NCBI GenBank assembly: GCA_021809435.1
Contig: JAKBAD010000001.1
Coordinates: forward strand, 620,001 to 684,000
Length of the DNA: 64,000 nt
Reading direction: 5' to 3'
Source: Pseudomonadota bacterium
Lineage (GTDB): Bacteria > Pseudomonadota > Alphaproteobacteria > Acetobacterales > Acetobacteraceae
The notes under the pieces were generated by a model, which had not been told where the DNA came from, made no database searches, and saw nothing but the letters and a program-made list of their open reading frames with translations. Below, piece after piece: positions 52,110 to 61,242 of this stretch (within the stretch, counting starts at the first letter, position 1; every line of letters starts with the position of its first letter). The translations under genes and the position numbers were made by a program.

Positions 52110-53326
52110 CCTTCGGTGAGGTGTGTCATGGAGACGTTCTTGGCCTCCGGCCCGAACAGCATGAACAGGATCAGCACCACCGACACCACACCCGCCACCA
52201 GCATGAGCGCGAAGCCGTAATCCCCGCCATACCGGGCGGCGATGGCCGCCTGCATGGGCGCGTTGACCGAGGCCACGAAATTGCCCAGCTGATAGACAAA
52301 GCCCGGGAAGGTGCCGCGAATTTCGGAGGGCGAGAGCTCGTTGAGATGCGCGGGCACCACGCCCCACGCGCCTTGCACCGCCACCTGCATGACAAACGCC
52401 GAAATGGCGATGGTGGTGAAATCTGTGCCGTGCGACCAGGGCCAGAGCACCACCAGCGAGAGCAGGCAGGCGGCGATGATGGCATAACGCCGGCCGATCT
52501 TCTGGCTCAGCAGCCCGAACAGAATGCCGCCCACGATGGCGCCGATATTGAAGATGATGCCGGTATTGGCGATCTGCTCATGGGTGAAGTGCAGCTGCTT
52601 GCCCAGAAACGCCTTCTGATAAATATCTTGCGTGCCGTGCGAGAAAAAATTGAACGCCGCCATCATCAGCACGCCGTAAATGGCGAGCTTGGCGTTCTTG
52701 GCCAGCACCTGACCGATGGAAATCTTCGGCCCCGCCTTCATCTTGGCGAAGGCTGGGCTCTCCTGCACCGAATGGTTGATGAAGAACACCAGAATGGCCG
52801 GGGCGGCGCCGACAAAGAACATGCCGCGCCAGCCCAGCGCCTTGTCGCCAAATTCAAACAGCAAGGTGGCGAGCAGGAAGCCGGACGGATACCCCGCCTG
52901 CAACAGCCCCGAAACCCAGCCGCGCCAGCGATCGGGAATGGTTTCCATGACCAGCGAGGAGCCGATGCCCCATTCGCCGCCCATGGCAATGCCAAACAGC
53001 GTGCGGATGACCAGGAAGGAGGTAAAGGACCAGGCGAAGCCGGTGGCGGCCTCGAACACCGAATAGAGCAGCACCACCAGCATCAAAACCGGTTTGCGGC
53101 CATAAATATCGGCGAGTCGGCCAAAAATGAAGGCGCCGATGGCGCGGGTCGCCAGGGTGAGCGTGATGGCGAAGGTGATCGAGGTGATCGAGACCCCGAA
53201 GGTCTTGGCGACTTCGTCGAAGGTCAGGATGAGGATGAAAAAATCAAACGCATCCAGAGCCCAGCCCAGATAAGCCGCGACAACGGCATTTCGGGCGCGC
53301 GAAAAATCTTCGGCGGCAATGGCCAT
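52106..53326 (-). CDS. MFS transporter (sugar/organic acid:H+ symporter type)
   Basis: AAYLGWALDAFDFFILILTFDEVAKTFGV, IFGRLADIYGRKPVLM, GMAMGGEWGIG-like motif GIAMGGEWGIGSSLVMETIP. Confidence 0.92.
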   Translation of the reverse strand: MAIAAEDFSRARNAVVAAYLGWALDAFDFFILILTFDEVAKTFGVSITSITFAITLTLATRAIGAFIFGRLADIYGRKPVLMLVVLLYSVFEAATGFAWSFTSFLVIRTLFGIAMGGEWGIGSSLVMETIPDRWRGWVSGLLQAGYPSGFLLATLLFEFGDKALGWRGMFFVGAAPAILVFFINHSVQESPAFAKMKAGPKISIGQVLAKNAKLAIYGVLMMAAFNFFSHGTQDIYQKAFLGKQLHFTHEQIANTGIIFNIGAIVGGILFGLLSQKIGRRYAIIAACLLSLVVLWPWSHGTDFTTIAISAFVMQVAVQGAWGVVPAHLNELSPSEIRGTFPGFVYQLGNFVASVNAPMQAAIAARYGGDYGFALMLVAGVVSVVLILFMLFGPEAKNVSMTHLTEG

Positions 53327-53486
53327 ATGGTCTCCCCCTGTCCTGATGACCGCCCCACAACGCGGCGGACGCCCCGCCTTCATGAAACGCGGCCATGGTT
53401 TAAGCAAGCGCGCAAAGCACAACACCCGCGCCCTGTTTCATGTGCGGGCCCGGGAAGCGGATACAAGCGATATATATGGAGAAAAT

Positions 53487-53564
53487 TGGTCGGAGTGAGA
53501 GGATTCGAACCTCCGGCCCCTGCGTTCCGAACACAGTACTCTAACCAGGCTGAGCTACACTCCG
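53487..53564 (-). tRNA. tRNA-Pro(CGG), CCA encoded
   Basis: Reverse complement CGGAGTGTAGCTCAGCCTGGTTAGAGTACTGTGTTCGGAACGCAGGGGCCGGAGGTTCGAATCCTCTCACTCCGACCA; anticodon loop TTCGGAA; C1-G72 typical of bacterial tRNA-Pro. Confidence 0.94.
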
Positions 53565-53729
53565 ATGGGGGCAGCCTATAGCGAAGCGGATGAGTGAGCG
53601 CAAGCCGCGCGGCGTATTTTCGTGCCGCCCCCCGCCCCAAGCCCGGCGCTGTGATGAATTTGCCGCATCAATCCATGAAAAATCAATAAGTCCTGGCCAC
53701 GATCGGAAGTTGCGTGTTAGAATTCGCCC

Positions 53730-54545
53730 ATGTGCGTGAATTGTGACTGGACAAGGCGTTCCTTCCTGCGACTCGCGCTTGGCGCGACGGGGGCGGCGGC
53801 GCTCGCGCCCCGGCCGGCTTTTGCCACGGCGGCCGAAATTCCCCCGGCGCAGCGGCCGCTGGTGATGCTCGACCCCGGCCATGGCGGGCACGACCCTGGG
53901 GCCATCGCCCCCGATGGGATATTCGAGAAACATATCACCCTGGCGACCGGTTTTGTGCTGCGCCGGGCGCTGCTGGCCACCAGGCGGTATCGCGTGGCCA
54001 TGACCCGCACGCGCGACGTGTTCGTGCCGTTGCAGGACCGGGTGAATGATGCCGTGAACCAGAACGCCAACCTGTTCATCTCGCTGCATTGCGACCATCT
54101 GCCGATCGATAATCTGCGCGGGGCGAGCGTGTTCACCCTCTCCAACACCGCCTCCGACGCGCTGTCCGCCGATCTCGCGCATGACGAAAACAGCGCCGAC
54201 ACCACCGCCCCCGCCATTACCGGCGTCTCGCCGAAAGTGGCCGATATTCTGGCCAGCCTGGAAGCGCGCGCCACCAACCTCAATTCCGCCAGCCTCGCCC
54301 AGGACATCGCGCGCTCGTTTCGCGGCGTGGTGCCCCTGCTGCCCGACCCCGAGCGCTCAGCCAATTTCGCCGTGCTGCGCGATGCCTCAACCCCCTCCAC
54401 CCTGGTCGAGATGGGCTGCCTCACCAACAAGCTCGACGAAAAGCGCCTGCGCGACCCCAAACAGCGCGCGCTGATCGCCGGGCTGCTGGTTCAGGCCATC
54501 GATGCCTATTTCGCCCATTATGCCCAACAGCGCATGGCGGGTTAG
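53730..54545 (+). CDS. N-acetylmuramoyl-L-alanine amidase (Amidase_3), Tat signal
   Basis: RRSFLRLALGATGAAAL Tat motif; LDPGHGGHDPGAIAPDGIFEKHITL, NANLFISLHCDHL. Confidence 0.93.
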   Translation: MCVNCDWTRRSFLRLALGATGAAALAPRPAFATAAEIPPAQRPLVMLDPGHGGHDPGAIAPDGIFEKHITLATGFVLRRALLATRRYRVAMTRTRDVFVPLQDRVNDAVNQNANLFISLHCDHLPIDNLRGASVFTLSNTASDALSADLAHDENSADTTAPAITGVSPKVADILASLEARATNLNSASLAQDIARSFRGVVPLLPDPERSANFAVLRDASTPSTLVEMGCLTNKLDEKRLRDPKQRALIAGLLVQAIDAYFAHYAQQRMAG

Positions 54546-54640
54546 AAAGCGGCCGCCAAACCCGATATTTACCACCGGTTTGCCAGGATTTTAGGCCCCA
54601 ACGCCTCGCCCGGGACCACACGTGATGCTAAGAGCCCCCC

Positions 54641-57214
54641 ATGTCTGACCCGCAAGACCCGTTTTCGGCAGGCGAACGCCTGGCCCCGCCCCGCCGCCAG
54701 CCCGAGCAAAAGCCCGAGCGGCCGCAACGCCCCGAACGCAAACGGCACCAAAGCCTCGGCGCCCGGCTGCTGGGCGGGCTGGTATTTGGCATTTACCGGT
54801 TCATTTTCGCGGGCGCGGTACTGGCCATTGCCGCCGGGGTCGGGGTGTTTTTTTACTTCTCGGCCAACCTGCCCAGCGTCGACAGCCTGAAGGACTATAA
54901 GCCGCCACTGGAAAGCCGGGTTTATGCCTCGGATTTCCAGGAACTGGGCTCGATTGGCAGCGAGCACTCGATTTATGTGACCTATGACCAGATTCCGCCG
55001 ATCGTCGCGCAGGCCTTCATCTCGGCCGAGGATCGGCTGTTCTGGTCCGAGCCCGGCATCAACCCCGCCGCCATCGTGCGCGCGGCGCTCACCGACATCA
55101 CCCTCATCGGCACGGGCCGGCGGCCCATCGGCGCATCCACCATCACCCAGCAGGTGGTGAAAAACATGCTGCTCGATAACCACATCACTTTCGCCACCAA
55201 AATCAAGGAGGCGCTGCTGGCCATGCGGGTCAGTCAGGTGATGACCAAGCAGCAAGTGCTCACGCTTTATTTGAACGAGGTCGATCTCGGCCATAATTCG
55301 CTCGGCATCGCGGCGGCCGCGCAAACCTATTTCGACAAGCCGCTCTCCCAACTCGACATCGCCCAAGCCGCGACGCTGGCCGCCCTGCCCAAGGCGCCAA
55401 CCAATTACGACCCCTTCCTGCATCCCGCCGACTCGCTGGCGCGGCGTAATTTCGTCATCAGCCGCATGTTGGCCGATGGCGCCATCACCCAGGCCCAGGC
55501 CGATGCCGCAACCCAGGAGCCGCTGCTGCCGCGGGCGGGCATTCTCGACCAAGGCATCCCCGATGGCGGCTATTTCGCCGACGCGGTGAAGGCACAGCTG
55601 ATTTCCCAGTTCGGCGCCGATACGGTCAATCAGGGCGGGCTGATCGTGCACACCACCATCGATCCCGCGCTGCAAAAGGCGGCGACCGATGCCGTGCGCG
55701 ACGGGCTGGAACAATATGACCATCGGCATGCGGGCTGGCACGGCCTCGTCACCACCATCGACACGCCCAACCTCGCCACCAGTTGGCAAAAGCCGCTGGC
55801 CAAGCTGGCCACACCGCCCGGCATGCGCGAGGCGTGGCGGCTTGGTGTGGTGCTGAACGCCGGCGCGCAAAGCGCGCTGATCGGCTCGATCGACCCGGCC
55901 TCGGGCGCCGCCCAAACCGGCAGCCTGCCACTGGCCAACATGCGCTGGGCGCGGCTGCGCGGCCATGGCGCGCCCAGCGCCGTTTCGCAGGTGCTGCACA
56001 CGGGCGATGTCATCATGGTCTCGGGTCAGGGCAATGATCTCTCGCTCGAACAAATCCCCATCGTGCAGGCGGCCTTGTTCTCCATCGACCCCAATACCGG
56101 CCGGGTGCTGGCCATGGTCGGCGGCTGGAGCCACGGCGTCAGCCCGTTCAACCGCGTGACACAGGCCCAGCGCCAGCCCGGCTCCTCGGTCAAGCCGCTG
56201 GTCTACCTCACCGCCATGGAACAAGGCGTGCAGCCCGATGCCGTGGTCCTCGACGCCCCCTTCGTGGAGCAACTGTCCGACGGCACCGTTTACCGCCCCG
56301 GCAATTACGAGCAGACCTTCCAGGGCCCGGTGCCGCTGTTCCACGCGCTTGAGCAATCGCTCAATCTCGCCACCCTGCATCTCGCGCGCCAGATCGGCTT
56401 GCCCAACATCGCCACCACGTTCCAGAATTTTGGCATCGTGAACCCGATGCCGCCTTATTATCCCTCGGCCATCGGCGCCATCGACACCACGCTGTGGAAA
56501 ATGGTCACCGCCTATGCCGCGCTCGATAATTATGGCCGCGAAGTGCAGCCGACGATGATCGACAGCGTGACCAACCCCGATGGCACCGTGCTCTATCAGG
56601 CGCCGGGCGAGAGCTGCCCCGGCTGCACCAACGGCACCCCCACCCAGCCGCCCCAGCTATCTCAGCCCGGCACCCAGGTGGCCGACCCCGATTCGGCGTT
56701 CCAGATCATCACCATGATGAAGGGCGTGGTGCTGCGCGGCACCGGCGTGCCGGCGGTGGTGGGCATTTCCCAACCCGTGGCGGGCAAGACCGGCACCACC
56801 AATAATTTCAACGACGCCTGGTTCATCGGCTTCACGCCGGGAATCGTGACCGGCTGCTGGATCGGCTATGATCAGCCCCAGGGGCTGGGCAACGATGAAA
56901 CCGGTGGCAGCGTGTGCGGGCCGATCTGGAATGAGTATATGAAGGCGGCGCTCAAGGACCAGCCCGACCTCGATTTCGCCGCGCCCCCCGGCATGAGCCT
57001 TGAGCAAGTGCCCGAGCCCGATGGCGAGATGGTGACGGAAGCCTTCAAACCCGGCCAGACGCCCGGCGCCCAGGACCAGAACTCGCTGCTCGGCGGTAAT
57101 GATACCGGGCTTGGCGCCTCCACCGGCGCGCCCGGCACCACCCCGGCCCCAGGCCAGCCAGGCGCCGCCAGCCCGCCCGCGAATGGCGGCTCCTCGCTCG
57201 GCGGGCTGTACTAA
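54641..57214 (+). CDS. mrcA: Penicillin-binding protein 1A
   Basis: GT51 motifs AEDRLFW, GASTITQQVVKNM; transpeptidase RQPGSSVKPLVYLTA, KTGTTNNFNDAWFIGF. Confidence 0.95.
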   Translation: MSDPQDPFSAGERLAPPRRQPEQKPERPQRPERKRHQSLGARLLGGLVFGIYRFIFAGAVLAIAAGVGVFFYFSANLPSVDSLKDYKPPLESRVYASDFQELGSIGSEHSIYVTYDQIPPIVAQAFISAEDRLFWSEPGINPAAIVRAALTDITLIGTGRRPIGASTITQQVVKNMLLDNHITFATKIKEALLAMRVSQVMTKQQVLTLYLNEVDLGHNSLGIAAAAQTYFDKPLSQLDIAQAATLAALPKAPTNYDPFLHPADSLARRNFVISRMLADGAITQAQADAATQEPLLPRAGILDQGIPDGGYFADAVKAQLISQFGADTVNQGGLIVHTTIDPALQKAATDAVRDGLEQYDHRHAGWHGLVTTIDTPNLATSWQKPLAKLATPPGMREAWRLGVVLNAGAQSALIGSIDPASGAAQTGSLPLANMRWARLRGHGAPSAVSQVLHTGDVIMVSGQGNDLSLEQIPIVQAALFSIDPNTGRVLAMVGGWSHGVSPFNRVTQAQRQPGSSVKPLVYLTAMEQGVQPDAVVLDAPFVEQLSDGTVYRPGNYEQTFQGPVPLFHALEQSLNLATLHLARQIGLPNIATTFQNFGIVNPMPPYYPSAIGAIDTTLWKMVTAYAALDNYGREVQPTMIDSVTNPDGTVLYQAPGESCPGCTNGTPTQPPQLSQPGTQVADPDSAFQIITMMKGVVLRGTGVPAVVGISQPVAGKTGTTNNFNDAWFIGFTPGIVTGCWIGYDQPQGLGNDETGGSVCGPIWNEYMKAALKDQPDLDFAAPPGMSLEQVPEPDGEMVTEAFKPGQTPGAQDQNSLLGGNDTGLGASTGAPGTTPAPGQPGAASPPANGGSSLGGLY

Positions 57215-57242
57215 ACCGGTGCGTTTGGAGTAGTACGCCCCA

Positions 57243-58374
57243 ATGTCTGCTGAATCCGACCAACTGAATGAGCAAATCGGCCGCTCGGTCGCCTTGCTGA
57301 GGAGGCATCTTTGACTGGGATGCCGCTGTCATCAAGCTCGCTGAGCTGAACCACCGCGCCGAGGATCCCAACCTCTGGAACGACGCCGAGGCCGCGCAAA
57401 CCGTGATGCGCGAGCGCAACCGCATCGCCTCGATGGTCGAAGGCGTGCAGGCGATCGAGACCGAGACCAAGGATACGCTCGAACTCATCGAGATGGCCGA
57501 GGCCGAGGCCGACGAGGCCATGGTGCAAGACGGCATCAAGGCCCTGGAGCGCCTGGCCGAGACCGCCAAACAAAAAGAGATCGAGTCGCTGCTCTCGGGC
57601 GAAGCCGACGGGCGCGACGCGTTTGTGGAAATCAACGCCGGGTCGGGCGGTACCGAGGCCCAGGACTGGGCGCAGATGCTCTACCGCATGTATATGCGCT
57701 GGGCCGAGCGCAAGGGCTTCAAGGTCGAGGTGCTCGATGAATCAGAGGGCGAGCAGGCGGGCATCAAATCGGTGACGCTCCAGATCACCGGCGCCAATGC
57801 TTATGGCTGGCTGAAGACCGAATCGGGCGTGCACCGGCTGGTGCGTATCTCGCCATTCGACTCCGCCGCCCGCCGCCATACCAGCTTTTCCTCCGTATGG
57901 GTCTATCCGGTGGTCGACGATACGATCGAAATCGAGATCAACCCGGCGGATTTGAAGGTGGATACGTTCCGCGCCTCGGGCGCGGGCGGCCAGCACGTGA
58001 ACAAAACCGAATCGGCCATCCGCATCACCCACGTGCCCACGGGCATCATCGTCGCCTGCCAGACCGACCGCTCCCAGCACCGCAACCGCGCCACGGCCAT
58101 GAACATGCTCAAGGCGCGCATGTATGAGATGGAGCTGCAAAAGCGCGAAGCAGCCTCGGCCGCGACGGAAGCCGCCAAAACCGACATTGGCTGGGGTCAC
58201 CAGATCCGCTCTTACGTTCTGGCGCCTTATCAGCTGGTGAAAGACCTGCGCACCGGCTGCGAAAGCGGCAACCCCGCCGCCGTGCTCGATGGCGCGCTCG
58301 ACCCGTTCCTGGCCGCCTCGCTCGCCGCGCGCGTGGGCGCCACGCGCTCGGAAGCCTCGGCGATGGCCGAGTAA
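57243..58374 (+). CDS. prfB: Peptide chain release factor 2, programmed +1 frameshift
   Basis: ATG at 57243 to in-frame TGA at 57312-57314 (MSAESDQLNEQIGRSVALLRRHL*), then +1 frame DWDAAVIKLAELNHRAEDPNLWNDAEAAQ...; SPF and GGQ motifs present. Confidence 0.96.
57300..57315 (+). other. RF2 programmed frameshift site
   Basis: AGGAGG-CAT-CTT-TGA-C: SD-like element 3 nt before the CTT TGAC slippery/stop. Confidence 0.95.
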
Positions 58375-58401
58375 GGGCTGGGACCGGTTTCAGACGTTTT
58401 T

Positions 58402-58440
58402 AGGGGCGGCCTTTTTAAAACAGGCCGCCCTAAAACTTTT
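58402..58440. terminator. Terminator-like hairpin after prfB, repeat-family member
   Basis: GGGCGGCCT...AGGCCGCCC followed by TAAAACTTTT. Confidence 0.7.
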
Positions 58441-58509
58441 AAGCTCATCCAAAGCCAATTTATCCCCGCCCGGCTTTCACGGGGCGGCATGCGCGGTTAG
58501 GTTGGTGCC

Positions 58510-59208
58510 ATGTTCGCGCATTTGCCCGCCCTGCTCGCCGCCTTCGCCGCCTCGGCGGTCGAATTCATCGAAGCCCTGACCATTGTGCTGGCGGTGGGCG
58601 TGGCGCGCGGCTGGCGCCCGGCGCTTACGGGCGCGGGGGCGGCTTTGGCCTTGCTGGCGGGTAGCGTCGCGCTGATTGGCCCGTTGCTGGCGCGGGTCGA
58701 TCTGCGCGTCATCCATCTGCTCACCGCCGCGCTGCTGCTCACGCTCGGGCTGCGCTGGCTCAGAAAATCCGTGCTGCGCGCGGCCGGACGGATGAAACAA
58801 CGCGACGAGGCGGCGGCTTATGAACGCGAGCTGAAGCTGCTGCAAAACCCCGCGGTGGCGGCGTTTGGCACGGCGTTCAACATCACCCTCACCGAAGGCA
58901 TCGAGGTGGTATTCATCGTGCTGGCCATTGGCGCCGGGGCGCCGGCGCTGCTGCCATCCGCCGTCGCGGGCGCGCTCATGGCCCTGGTGCTGGTAATGTT
59001 CGCGGGCCTGCTGGTGCATCGCCCGCTGGCCCGGATCCCGGAAAACACCCTGAAATTCGGCGCCGCCATCCTGCTGGTCTCGTTCGGGCTGTTCTGGGGC
59101 GCCGATGGGCTGGGTCTGGCGCTTCCCGGTGGCGATGCCACCCTGCCCGCGCTCATCGCCCTGGTGCTGGCCGCCGCCCTGCTGGCCACCCGCGCGCTGC
59201 GCGTGTAG
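58510..59208 (+). CDS. Multi-TM membrane protein (COG4280/GDT1-like)
   Basis: Hydrophobic, internal duplication: AVEFIEALTIVLAVG and TEGIEVVFIVLAIG; PENTLKFGAAILLVSFGLFWG. Confidence 0.65.
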   Translation: MFAHLPALLAAFAASAVEFIEALTIVLAVGVARGWRPALTGAGAALALLAGSVALIGPLLARVDLRVIHLLTAALLLTLGLRWLRKSVLRAAGRMKQRDEAAAYERELKLLQNPAVAAFGTAFNITLTEGIEVVFIVLAIGAGAPALLPSAVAGALMALVLVMFAGLLVHRPLARIPENTLKFGAAILLVSFGLFWGADGLGLALPGGDATLPALIALVLAAALLATRALRV

Positions 59209-59234
59209 CGCCATAACCGTTTGGTCGGAACATC

Positions 59235-59282
59235 TAGAGCGACATCTAATCAAATGGAATCATTTGATTGGATGTCGCTCTA
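59235..59282. repeat. Near-perfect 48-nt palindromic repeat, copy 3 (single hairpin)
   Basis: TAGAGCGACATCTAATCAAATG-GAAT-CATTTGATTGGATGTCGCTCTA, one mismatch. Confidence 0.92.
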
Positions 59283-60131
59283 GGCCCAGCCCCGCGCGCG
59301 GCACAGTTTCACAAACGCGCCCGCCGCCGGGCGCATCACCCGCCCGGCCACGGCGGTCAGATAAATCCGCCGGGTCAACTCTGGCTCCACAAACCGCCGC
59401 GCGGTGAGGCTGGGCGGCAGGCTGAGCCGCTCGGAGAGCAGCGCCACCCCAAGCCCCGCCGCCACCAGATCAAGCACCTGCCCCTGCGTGCCCCGGCAGG
59501 GCCGCAGCGCCACACCCTGCCCCGCGCGGGTGCCAAAACCGCCGCACGCATCGCCCACCAGCAGCGTCTCACCGGCCAGATCCGCCAACATGCACTGGTT
59601 GCGCGCGGCCAGACGGTGGCCCACCGGGCACACCAGCGCCGCCCGGTCGAGGTAAAGCGGCCAGCGGTGCAGGCGCTCGGGCAAATCACCCTCGGGTATC
59701 AGCGCGCAATCAAGCGCATCGGCCAGCAACGCCTCCGACAAACCGGCGCTCGAGGCCTCGGTGAACTGCACCTCGGCCTCGGGCATGGCGCGCAGCACTT
59801 CGGCCACTTCGGCGCCCACCACGCCAGCCGCAATGCCCGGGCCAAAGCCAATGCGCAGCCCCCCCGGCCCGGCAATATGGGCGGCGGCCAGGGCGCGGGC
59901 GGCATCGGCGGCCTCCATCATCGCCCGCAGGGGCGCGCGCATATCCTCGCCCAGTTGGGTCAGGCGGGTCTGGGTGCCTTCACGCAAAATCAGCGCGCCG
60001 CCAAACTCCTCCTCCAGCCGGGCGATGGCGCGCGAAAAAGCCGGCTGGGTGACATGGCAGGCCTCCGCCGCGCGCGAAAAATTCAGCACGCGGGCCAGCG
60101 CCAGAAAATAGCGCACCTGGGTCAGCTCCAT
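59280..60131 (-). CDS. LysR-family regulator
   Basis: MELTQVRYFLALARVLNFSRAAEACHVTQPAFSRAIARLEEEFGGALI. Confidence 0.92.
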   Translation of the reverse strand: MELTQVRYFLALARVLNFSRAAEACHVTQPAFSRAIARLEEEFGGALILREGTQTRLTQLGEDMRAPLRAMMEAADAARALAAAHIAGPGGLRIGFGPGIAAGVVGAEVAEVLRAMPEAEVQFTEASSAGLSEALLADALDCALIPEGDLPERLHRWPLYLDRAALVCPVGHRLAARNQCMLADLAGETLLVGDACGGFGTRAGQGVALRPCRGTQGQVLDLVAAGLGVALLSERLSLPPSLTARRFVEPELTRRIYLTAVAGRVMRPAAGAFVKLCRARGWA

Positions 60132-60760
60132 GCGCCCTGCCCTTCCAACCGGGCGATGATCTCGTCAGGCTCCGGGCGCTTGGCGAAATCCCCCTCGGCA
60201 AAGCGCCAGGACACCACGCCATCGGGGCGGATGATGAACACGGCGGGCACCGGCAGGCACCAGGCGGCATTGCCGTGGCGCATGGCGAGATCCACCGCCC
60301 CCAGCCGCGCGCGGTAGAGCGGCGGCACGCGATAAACCACCCCCGCCTGCACCCCAACCCCGAAATCAACATCGCACAGCACCTCGAAGGCGCCGTGATG
60401 ACGGGCGCTGAAGCGGGCGGGCAGATCGCCGGTTTCCGGTGTCAGCGTCAGCAGCCGCCCGCCGGCCTGGCTGATGCGCGGCGCGGCCTCGGCCAGGGCT
60501 TCGGCCATGAGCTTGCAAAACGGGCACCATTCACCACGGAAAAACACCAGCACCACCGGGCCGCGCGCCAGCTCGTCACGCAAGGTAACCAGCCGCCCCG
60601 CGGCGCTGGGCAGGCAGAATTCCGGAAAAACCGCTCCCTGAGGCAGAATACCCTCCAGAAACCCAGTGCGCGCGAGCGTGCCCAGCACCTGGATGTAGGC
60701 GGCATCCCAGTCAGGATTTTCGCGCCGGGCGGCGAGCAGCGCGCCCAGGCGGTCGGTCAA
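60122..60760 (-). CDS. Peroxiredoxin-like (AhpC/TSA) family protein
   Basis: VLVFFRGEWCPFCKLMAEAL; thioredoxin fold pattern. Confidence 0.88.
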   Translation of the reverse strand: MTDRLGALLAARRENPDWDAAYIQVLGTLARTGFLEGILPQGAVFPEFCLPSAAGRLVTLRDELARGPVVLVFFRGEWCPFCKLMAEALAEAAPRISQAGGRLLTLTPETGDLPARFSARHHGAFEVLCDVDFGVGVQAGVVYRVPPLYRARLGAVDLAMRHGNAAWCLPVPAVFIIRPDGVVSWRFAEGDFAKRPEPDEIIARLEGQGAWS

Positions 60761-60827
60761 CGTGCCGATGTCAGCCTCCTTGCCTCCGGGCGCGAGGGTA
60801 GAACCCCGCCCCGGTTGCGCGCAATGC

Positions 60828-61094
60828 TTACTGCGAATTGCTCATGGAATTATGGCTCATGCCGGTGCTGGCGCCATTGCCCATGGTGTTGGCCTTGCTG
60901 TTGCCCATGGCACTGGCGGTGGAAGGCTTGGCGCTGTTGCCCATGGCGCTGTCTTGGCCCATCGCGCCGCCACCCGACATGGCGGTGCCCGAGACATTGC
61001 CCATGGCATTGCTCATGGACGAGCTGGTTTGCGCGTGCGCCATGCCAAACCCCGCCAGGCTGAGCACCACGAGAGCGGCAGTGATACGAGACAT
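60828..61094 (-). CDS. Met/Ser/Gly/Asn-rich secreted microprotein
   Basis: MSRITAALVVLSLAGFGMAHAQ signal peptide; repeated AMGN/SAMGNS motifs. Confidence 0.6.
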   Translation of the reverse strand: MSRITAALVVLSLAGFGMAHAQTSSSMSNAMGNVSGTAMSGGGAMGQDSAMGNSAKPSTASAMGNSKANTMGNGASTGMSHNSMSNSQ

Positions 61095-61242
61095 TCTAAA
61101 ATCCTCCTGCGAAAACCGGGATCATCCGGCCCGCCAGAGATGCCAGCCCAAGCCCCCTTGCGCCAATGCCGTTGCGGCATAAATCCGATGCCTTGAGGCG
61201 GTCGTATCTTCCAGAGCTAATAGCGCCTGAAAGGAGCCGGAC

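Noticed and set aside
52121-53581. 486-aa plus-strand ORF antisense to the MFS transporter and spanning the tRNA-Pro gene
   Set aside because: Overlaps a tRNA and a well-supported transporter; composition typical of a shadow ORF.
54569-56380. 603-aa minus-strand ORF antisense to mrcA
   Set aside because: Shadow ORF in high-GC DNA; no domain signature; PBP1A motifs are unambiguous on the other strand.
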